Shown in pieces: positions 58,917 to 64,000 of a stretch of DNA of 64,000 bases (positions are counted from its first letter, which is position 1; every line of letters begins with the position of its first letter). Source of the stretch: Nonomuraea solani (GTDB lineage: Bacteria > Actinomycetota > Actinomycetes > Streptosporangiales > Streptosporangiaceae); contig NZ_FNVT01000007.1 in assembly GCF_900108335.1 (NCBI RefSeq), forward strand, positions 124,001 to 188,000, given 5' to 3'. A model generated the notes under the pieces. The model had not been told where the DNA came from and did no database searches. It saw only the letters and a list, made by a program, of their open reading frames with translations. The position numbers and the translations under genes were made by a program.

Positions 58917-61439
58917 GTGGCGAAGACGACCCGGACCTTCCTGCTCGCCGCCGCGGGCACCGCGCTCGGCCTTTCCTGCCTGTGCGCCCTGCCGCCCGTG
59001 GGCGGGTTCCTGCTCGGCCGGGCGCTCGCGGCCGCGCTCGTCTTTCCCGGCCTCGGCCAGGGGCGATTCGCCGGTACGGCGGTGGCGCTGGCCGGCTTCT
59101 CCGTGGCGATGACGGGCGGGGCGTACCTGGTGTTCCGGTGGTCGGGGTTCGGCCCGTCGCGGGTCGGGGTGCTCGTCTGCTGGGCGCTGACCGGCGGGCC
59201 CGCCGGGATGATCGCGCTGCTGGCGTGGGCGCGGTTACAGGGACTGCCGTTCGCCGGGTACGCGCGGTACGCCGCCGCCTGGGGCATGGCCACCGCCCTG
59301 CTCTCCTGCCTGCTCGCCCTGGCCGCGACCCGGACGACCCCGGCCCCCGGGCGGGAGCGGAAGCGGACGTTCCATCCGCGGGCCTGGGTGCTGCCGTGCC
59401 TGGTCGCCGGATGGTCCATCGTGTGGAGCCTGTTCCTGCGGGAGCACGACCTCCTGGCCTGGCTGCCGCTCTCGCTCGGCTACTTCGACCAGGTCGCCGT
59501 GGTGCTCGCGGCCATCGCGGCCACCTCGCTGGAAGGGGCGCTGCGGCGGCGGCTGCCCGTGGAGGGGCGTCCCGGGCGGGCCTTCGTGCTGGCGTGGATC
59601 GCGCTGTCCGTGGCCCCCATCGTGTACGCGGCCGTCGTGGCGATCGACCGCGGCATGCGGGAGCCGCTGATGGCCGCCCCCTGGAACCCGGCCTGGGTCA
59701 CCGAATACCTCAATGACGCCGGAGCCGCCCTGGTCGCGGCCCCGGCGCAGGTCGCCGTGCCGCCGCTGCTGCTGGCGCTGGCCGGCACCGCCCTGCAGTG
59801 GGCGCTTCCCTGGAAGGCGCCCACGCCGGGCGTCCCCGATCCGGTGCGGCCCGACCGGCGGTGGAGTCTGCTGGTGGCGGGGGCGGCGATCGTGCTGACC
59901 TACTTCTGCCTGGCCGCCACCTCGCGCTTCCCGGTGCTGACCGGGCGGGAGTACGACGAGGAGACGCCCGTGATGCTGCGCGCCCTCGCGCTGCTGGCGC
60001 CGCCCGATCCGGCGCTGGGCCGGACCGCGGTGGTGTGGTCGTGGGCGGTGGCGGCGGTGTTCGGGGTGGCGGCGGCCGCGCTCGTGTACGTCGCGGTGCG
60101 CGGGCAACTGGTCCGGGTGTTCCCCGCGACGTCGTACCTCGTGCTGACCGGCGCGGTCGCGCTGGCGGCGGCGCTGGCCTGGAACGCGGGCAGCGTGATC
60201 GGCCACCTGCTGGCCGGGGAACGGCCGCTCGGGATCTCGCCCGCGACGGAGGCCGCCACGTTCACCGCGTTCGTCGCGCCGGTGTTCGCGGCGGTGCTGT
60301 TCATCGTGCACTCGCAGGTCGGAGTGTCCAGGTTCGCCCGTCTCGTGGAGTTGGAGGGCGAGCAGACATGGGAGAAGCTGACCGAGCGCTACCGGGCCTG
60401 GAAGGAGAGCGTCCGGGAGCACGTGCCCGGCGGGCGGGAGCGCGGGCTGCTCGCGGCGCGGGCCGCCGGGGGCGCGCTGGTGGTGGCCGTGGTGGCGGGG
60501 ACGCTGCGGGCGTTCGGCGTCTGGAGCGACGCCGAGGTGGCGGGGGTCTTCCTGGCCGCGCCCGCCGTGTCGTTCGCGCTGCCGTGGCCGGACAACCTCA
60601 CGGGCCTGCTCTACCTGGCGTTACTCGCGGCGCTGGTCTACGCGGGACTGCGGAAGGTCAATCTGCGGGAGCGCGGCCGGTCCGTCCGGCCGGCCGTGTG
60701 GGGGTTCTCGGTGGTGGCGGGCGGGCTGGCGGGGGTGGCCGGCGGGTTACCGGGGGTCGTGGGGCTGCAGATGGGGCTGGTCGCCGGAGCGCTGACGGTG
60801 GCGGTTCGATGGCCCGCGAGCCGGAAGGTGCTGCTGGCGGGAGGAGTGGTGCTGGTGCTGGTGAGTGCGGCGCCGCTCTTACGGCCGGCTCCCGGGCCGG
60901 TCGTGATCGGTGAGGGAGTCTGGCGGGGCGCGCAGCGGCGGCTCACGATCGACGTCACCTATCCCAGGGTGAGGGGCGGGGAGGCGGTCCGGATCAACGC
61001 GGCCCTGGCCGCGCCCCTGCGCGCGTACGTCGAGAACGCGCTGCGCGAGCACCGCGAGCAGCCGGGCGTGGTGACGGGCACCTTCGTCGTGGTGCGCAAC
61101 GACCCCGAGATCGTCTCCGTCCGGTACGTGATGACGGGCGAGGCGGGCGCCGCGGTCACCTATGACCGCCGCGCGGCCAGGGTCCTCACCGTGCGCGACG
61201 TCTTCGCCCCCGCCGCCTTCTCCCCCGCGGGCCGGCGGCGGCTGGCCGACGCGCTGCGGCCCCTCGTGCCGGAGGGCCAGGACCCCAGGACGGTGACCGT
61301 GGACAGCGATCGTCTGCTGGTCAACCTGGTCACCGGCGGCGTGGAGTTCACCTTCGGCCGCGACTACTTCTGCGTGCCCTGCGAGCCGTTCACCGTCCGC
61401 GTGCCGTCCGGACGGCTGACCGGGCTGCTCCTGCGCTGA
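58917..61439 (+). CDS. Large multi-pass membrane protein with DUF3298/RsiV-like C-terminal domain
   Basis: 840 residues from GTG 58917, with only a weak ribosome site. About 14-16 hydrophobic helices fill residues 5-660, interrupted by a cytoplasmic amphipathic stretch (ELEGEQTWEKLTERYRAWKES, about 480-510). The last 180 residues (LTIDVTYPRVRGGEAVRINAAL, VSVRYVMTGEAGA, RVLTVRDVFAP) resemble the extracellular DUF3298 domain of RsiV. The gene has four TTA codons (at CGG-TTA-CAG, GCG-TTA-CTC, GGG-TTA-CCG and CTC-TTA-CGG), remarkable at this GC content. Function unknown. Confidence 0.75.
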   Translation: MAKTTRTFLLAAAGTALGLSCLCALPPVGGFLLGRALAAALVFPGLGQGRFAGTAVALAGFSVAMTGGAYLVFRWSGFGPSRVGVLVCWALTGGPAGMIALLAWARLQGLPFAGYARYAAAWGMATALLSCLLALAATRTTPAPGRERKRTFHPRAWVLPCLVAGWSIVWSLFLREHDLLAWLPLSLGYFDQVAVVLAAIAATSLEGALRRRLPVEGRPGRAFVLAWIALSVAPIVYAAVVAIDRGMREPLMAAPWNPAWVTEYLNDAGAALVAAPAQVAVPPLLLALAGTALQWALPWKAPTPGVPDPVRPDRRWSLLVAGAAIVLTYFCLAATSRFPVLTGREYDEETPVMLRALALLAPPDPALGRTAVVWSWAVAAVFGVAAAALVYVAVRGQLVRVFPATSYLVLTGAVALAAALAWNAGSVIGHLLAGERPLGISPATEAATFTAFVAPVFAAVLFIVHSQVGVSRFARLVELEGEQTWEKLTERYRAWKESVREHVPGGRERGLLAARAAGGALVVAVVAGTLRAFGVWSDAEVAGVFLAAPAVSFALPWPDNLTGLLYLALLAALVYAGLRKVNLRERGRSVRPAVWGFSVVAGGLAGVAGGLPGVVGLQMGLVAGALTVAVRWPASRKVLLAGGVVLVLVSAAPLLRPAPGPVVIGEGVWRGAQRRLTIDVTYPRVRGGEAVRINAALAAPLRAYVENALREHREQPGVVTGTFVVVRNDPEIVSVRYVMTGEAGAAVTYDRRAARVLTVRDVFAPAAFSPAGRRRLADALRPLVPEGQDPRTVTVDSDRLLVNLVTGGVEFTFGRDYFCVPCEPFTVRVPSGRLTGLLLR

Positions 61440-61480
61440 ACGATCTGGTCATCGAGCCCTCTTGGAGCGACGATCACCTC

Positions 61481-61912
61481 ATGGAGACTCAGGAGATCGC
61501 CGACCGATTAGAGATCACCGGCCTGCTGGCCCGCTACACCCACGCCATCGACTCGGGCCGGTGGGACCTGCTCGACGACGTGTTCAGCCCGGACGCCGTC
61601 ATCGACTACACCTCCTCCGGCGGCATCAGGGGCACCAGGGACGACGTCAAGGCGTGGCTGGCGGACGTCCTGGCGCACTGGCCGGCCCGGTTGCACCTGG
61701 TCGGGGCCGCGTACATCGACTTCCAGGACGGTGAGGCGCGGGTGAGCGCGCCGTTCACCGACACGCTGGCCCCGACGCGGGAGATGGTCGCGGTCGGCAC
61801 CGAGGGCTTCCTGCACGGCGGCGGCTGGTACCACCACCGCATGCGACGCACCCCCGACGGCTGGCGCAGCACCGAGCTGGTGGAGGAGCAGAGCTGGCGC
61901 ACCGCCCGCTGA
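61481..61912 (+). CDS. SnoaL/NTF2-like protein
   Basis: 143 residues from ATG 61481. NTF2-like cone fold: IADRLEITGLLARYTHAIDSG, WDLLDDVFSPDAVIDYTS, then a strand-rich second half ending GGWYHHRMRRTPDGWRSTEL. The family includes polyketide cyclases, dehydratases and binding proteins; the dyad needed for any one reaction cannot be assigned. Codon 9 is TTA. It begins 41 bases after the large membrane-protein gene and may be cotranscribed. Confidence 0.82.
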   Translation: METQEIADRLEITGLLARYTHAIDSGRWDLLDDVFSPDAVIDYTSSGGIRGTRDDVKAWLADVLAHWPARLHLVGAAYIDFQDGEARVSAPFTDTLAPTREMVAVGTEGFLHGGGWYHHRMRRTPDGWRSTELVEEQSWRTAR

Positions 61913-61920
61913 TTCCGGTA

Positions 61921-61934
61921 ATTCGGTTCCGAAT
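61921..61934. promoter_or_regulatory. Palindromic candidate operator
   Basis: ATTCGG-TT-CCGAAT, perfect six-base arms, inside an AT-rich stretch 152 bases before the regulator at 62087. Confidence 0.4.
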
Positions 61935-62086
61935 CGTTCCCGTTTGATGTGGAATTGAGTTGGACGACGGATGGGAGCCGTCTCCGAGGGTTTTTCACCT
62001 ATGCGGTTCATCGGCCGGGAAGCGGACGAGGGACCGCTGCCCCATGGGTGCTCACGCGATGGGCGATGCCACGGGGGTAGGGGCCG

Positions 62087-63988
62087 GTGATCGAGGCACT
62101 GGAGTGGGCTCTCCAGGACGGAGAGCACGCGCTGCTCGTCAAGGGGGACATGCGGCGGGCGCGCGAACGGTTCGACGTCGCCTACCGCGAGGCCGCGCAG
62201 CAGGGCGACGGGCCCGCCATGGCCCGGGCCGCGCTGGGCCTGGGCGGGATGTGGGTGCACGAGCACAGGACGGCGGCCGGGGCCGCGATGGTACGGGTGC
62301 GCCAGCGGGAGGCGCTCGCCCAGGTCGACCCCGGCTCCTCCCTGGCGCTGCGGCTGCGCGTGAGGCTGGCCGCCGAGGAGGACTACCGGGGCGGCGGCCT
62401 CGACGCGATCCTCGCGCTGCTGTCCGAGACCAGGGCGTCGGGCGATCCGGTGGCGCTGGCCGAGGCGCTGCGCCTGGCCCACCACTGCGTGCTGGGCCCC
62501 GGGCACGGAGCGCGGCGGCTGGAGCTGGCCAGGGACCTGATCGGGGTGGCCTCCCGTACGGGCCGCCGCGCCGACCTGCTCACCGGCCTGCTCTGGTACG
62601 CCGTGGACCTGCTCCTCGAAGCCGACCCGCACGCCGAGCGGGCCGTGGCCGAGCTGCGCCTCGCGCTGGACGGCGAGGACCACCAGGCGATCCGGTACGT
62701 GCTCGGCGCCATCGAAGTCATGCTGAGCATCCGCGCCGGCCGGTTCGCCCAGGCCGAGCAGCGGGCGGCTGCCTGCCACGAGCTGGGCGTGGCGGCCGGC
62801 GACCACGACGCCACCGGCTGGTACGGCTGCCAGCTCGTCACCGTCCGCTGGTACCAGGGCCGCGTCGGCGACCTCGTCCCCCTCCTGACCGACCAGCTGG
62901 CCTCGCCCCAGCTCAGCGCGGTGGACGACTTCCCCTACGCGGGCCTGGCGCTGGCCGCCGCGGCGGCGGGCGACCGGCGGATGGCCGAGAGCATGCTGGC
63001 CCGGCTGCGCGGCAGCGTCCTGGCCGATCTGCCGCGCACGGGGACGTGGCTGCCGTCCATGTACGCGATCGTGGAGGCCGCCGATCTGCTGGCCGACGCC
63101 GAGCTGGCGGCGGGGGCGGCGAAGCTACTGGCCCCGTACGCGGACCTGCCCGTGGTCGCCGGCCCCGGCGTGGCCTGTCTCGGCTCGGTCAGCCACAGCC
63201 TGGGCGTGGCCGCGATCACCACGGGCGACCTGGACGCGGCCGTCGGCCACCTGCGCGCCGCCGTCCACGGCAACCTGGCGCTGGGCCACTGGCCCGCCGT
63301 GGCCCTGTCGCGCTCCCGCCTCGGCCAGGCGCTGGCGCTGCGCGACGGGCCCAGGAACGAGGGGGCGCGCCGGCAGCTCACACAGGCCGAGCAGGAGGCC
63401 AGAGCGCAGGACATGGTGCTGCCCCGGTACGTCACCGGCCCGCTGACCTGCCGCCCGTCCGGCACGCAGTGGCGGGTCGAGCTGGGCCCGCGCTCGGTGC
63501 TGGTCGACCACAGCGTGGGCCTGCTGCACCTGGCGGTGCTGCTGGCCAACCCCGGCCAGGAGATCCCGGCGGCCGAGCTGGCGGCGGGCCCGGCCGTGGC
63601 GGCTTCGGCCGGATCCGCCGCCGGCCCGGCGGAAGCCGCGGCCGCCGGGTCCGCGCAGCCGGTGCTGGACGGGCCCGCCGGGCGGGCGTACCGGAACCGG
63701 CTGGCGCGGCTCGACGCCGAGATCGCGGAGCTGGAGTCCGGCTCCAAGCGCCGGCAGGCGCAGGCGCGGCGGACCGAGCGCGACTGGCTGATCGCCGAGC
63801 TGGCCTCGGCGACCGGGCTGGGCGGGCGGGCGCGCAGTTTCACCGGCAGCGAGGAGCGCGCCCGCACGGCCGTGGGCAAGGCCATCCGGCGGGCCATCGA
63901 CCGCGTCGCGATAGCCGATCCCGTCATCGGCGACGAGCTGCGCGCGACCGTGCGCACCGGCGTGCGCTGCTCGTACCACCCCGGCTGA
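62087..63988 (+). CDS. TPR-rich regulatory protein with actinobacterial C-terminal domain
   Basis: 633 residues from GTG 62087. Residues 1-450 are helical repeats of TPR type (KGDMRRARERFDVAYREAAQQGD, RAGRFAQAEQRAAACHELG, TTGDLDAAVGHLRAAVHGN). After a linker comes VELGPRSVLVDHSVGLLHLAVLLANPGQEI, and a low-complexity Ala/Gly segment (about 500-525). The final helical domain (YRNRLARLDAEIAELE, ELASATGLGGRARSFTGSEERAR, KAIRRAID) also ends many LuxR/AfsR-like ATPase regulators. No ATPase or DNA-binding HTH is visible, so it may be a stripped-down adaptor. Confidence 0.72.
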   Translation: MIEALEWALQDGEHALLVKGDMRRARERFDVAYREAAQQGDGPAMARAALGLGGMWVHEHRTAAGAAMVRVRQREALAQVDPGSSLALRLRVRLAAEEDYRGGGLDAILALLSETRASGDPVALAEALRLAHHCVLGPGHGARRLELARDLIGVASRTGRRADLLTGLLWYAVDLLLEADPHAERAVAELRLALDGEDHQAIRYVLGAIEVMLSIRAGRFAQAEQRAAACHELGVAAGDHDATGWYGCQLVTVRWYQGRVGDLVPLLTDQLASPQLSAVDDFPYAGLALAAAAAGDRRMAESMLARLRGSVLADLPRTGTWLPSMYAIVEAADLLADAELAAGAAKLLAPYADLPVVAGPGVACLGSVSHSLGVAAITTGDLDAAVGHLRAAVHGNLALGHWPAVALSRSRLGQALALRDGPRNEGARRQLTQAEQEARAQDMVLPRYVTGPLTCRPSGTQWRVELGPRSVLVDHSVGLLHLAVLLANPGQEIPAAELAAGPAVAASAGSAAGPAEAAAAGSAQPVLDGPAGRAYRNRLARLDAEIAELESGSKRRQAQARRTERDWLIAELASATGLGGRARSFTGSEERARTAVGKAIRRAIDRVAIADPVIGDELRATVRTGVRCSYHPG

Positions 63989-64000
63989 CCTGCGGCGATG

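Overview
This 64 kb window is high-GC chromosomal DNA from a filamentous actinomycete. The evidence is the codon bias, many GTG and TTG starts, an SsgA-family sporulation gene (ssgB), a MocR regulator, P450s, an F420-type luciferase-like oxidoreductase and several actinobacterial families of unknown function. Gene content suggests Streptosporangiales (Nonomuraea-like), but that is inference. I found no transposase, integrase, prophage or CRISPR array.

Layout. 1-2.4 kb: a left-truncated MocR regulator diverges from an IlvE-type aminotransferase, which is followed by a 19-bp tandem repeat. 2.5-11.8 kb: a phosphatase-like membrane protein, HIT hydrolase, Asp23 protein, DUF1579-like protein, PIG-L deacetylase, TM2 protein, a repeat-rich spacer, thrS, a GH25 lysozyme-like protein and an LLM oxidoreductase. 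11.8-18.6 kb: phosphoglucomutase, a three-gene catabolic operon (Ldh2-type dehydrogenase, MHS transporter, SDR) and a DUF2786/membrane-HTH pair. 18.8-25.3 kb: a P450, a HAD protein that has lost its catalytic residues, DUF4031, a BRCT-like/beta-propeller protein, an HD hydrolase and an FMN-dependent 2-hydroxyacid oxidase. 25.4-34.2 kb: two unknown genes, a sigma factor, then a Crp regulator, an MpaB-type oxygenase and a cyclase-ATPase-TPR protein in one operon. 34.2-46.1 kb: an SDR, an APH-like kinase and a sulfotransferase, then adenylating enzyme, flavin monooxygenase, membrane P450 and antiporter, followed by a two-component system and a PLD-like protein. 46.1-50.7 kb: tRNA-Val, ssgB behind a WhiG-like promoter, a twice-frameshifted gene, and DUF305 and LVIVD lipoproteins. 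50.8-58.5 kb: pabC-pabB, LysR, a beta-hydroxyacid dehydrogenase/RidA fusion, ArsR-hutH, hemerythrin and an SDR. 58.5-64 kb: tRNA-Gly/Cys/Val, a large TTA-containing membrane protein, a SnoaL-like protein and a TPR regulator.

The most interesting unit is 27997-33290. A near-consensus CRP box lies just upstream of a Crp/Fnr gene with an intact cyclic-nucleotide pocket. The same transcription unit encodes a heme-oxygenase-like protein and, translationally coupled to it, a class III nucleotide cyclase fused to an AAA/TPR module. This looks like a self-contained second-messenger circuit attached to an oxygenase. Other candidates are the 36.7-42.5 kb tailoring cluster with an unusual membrane-anchored P450, the dehydrogenase-RidA fusion and the HAD pseudoenzyme.
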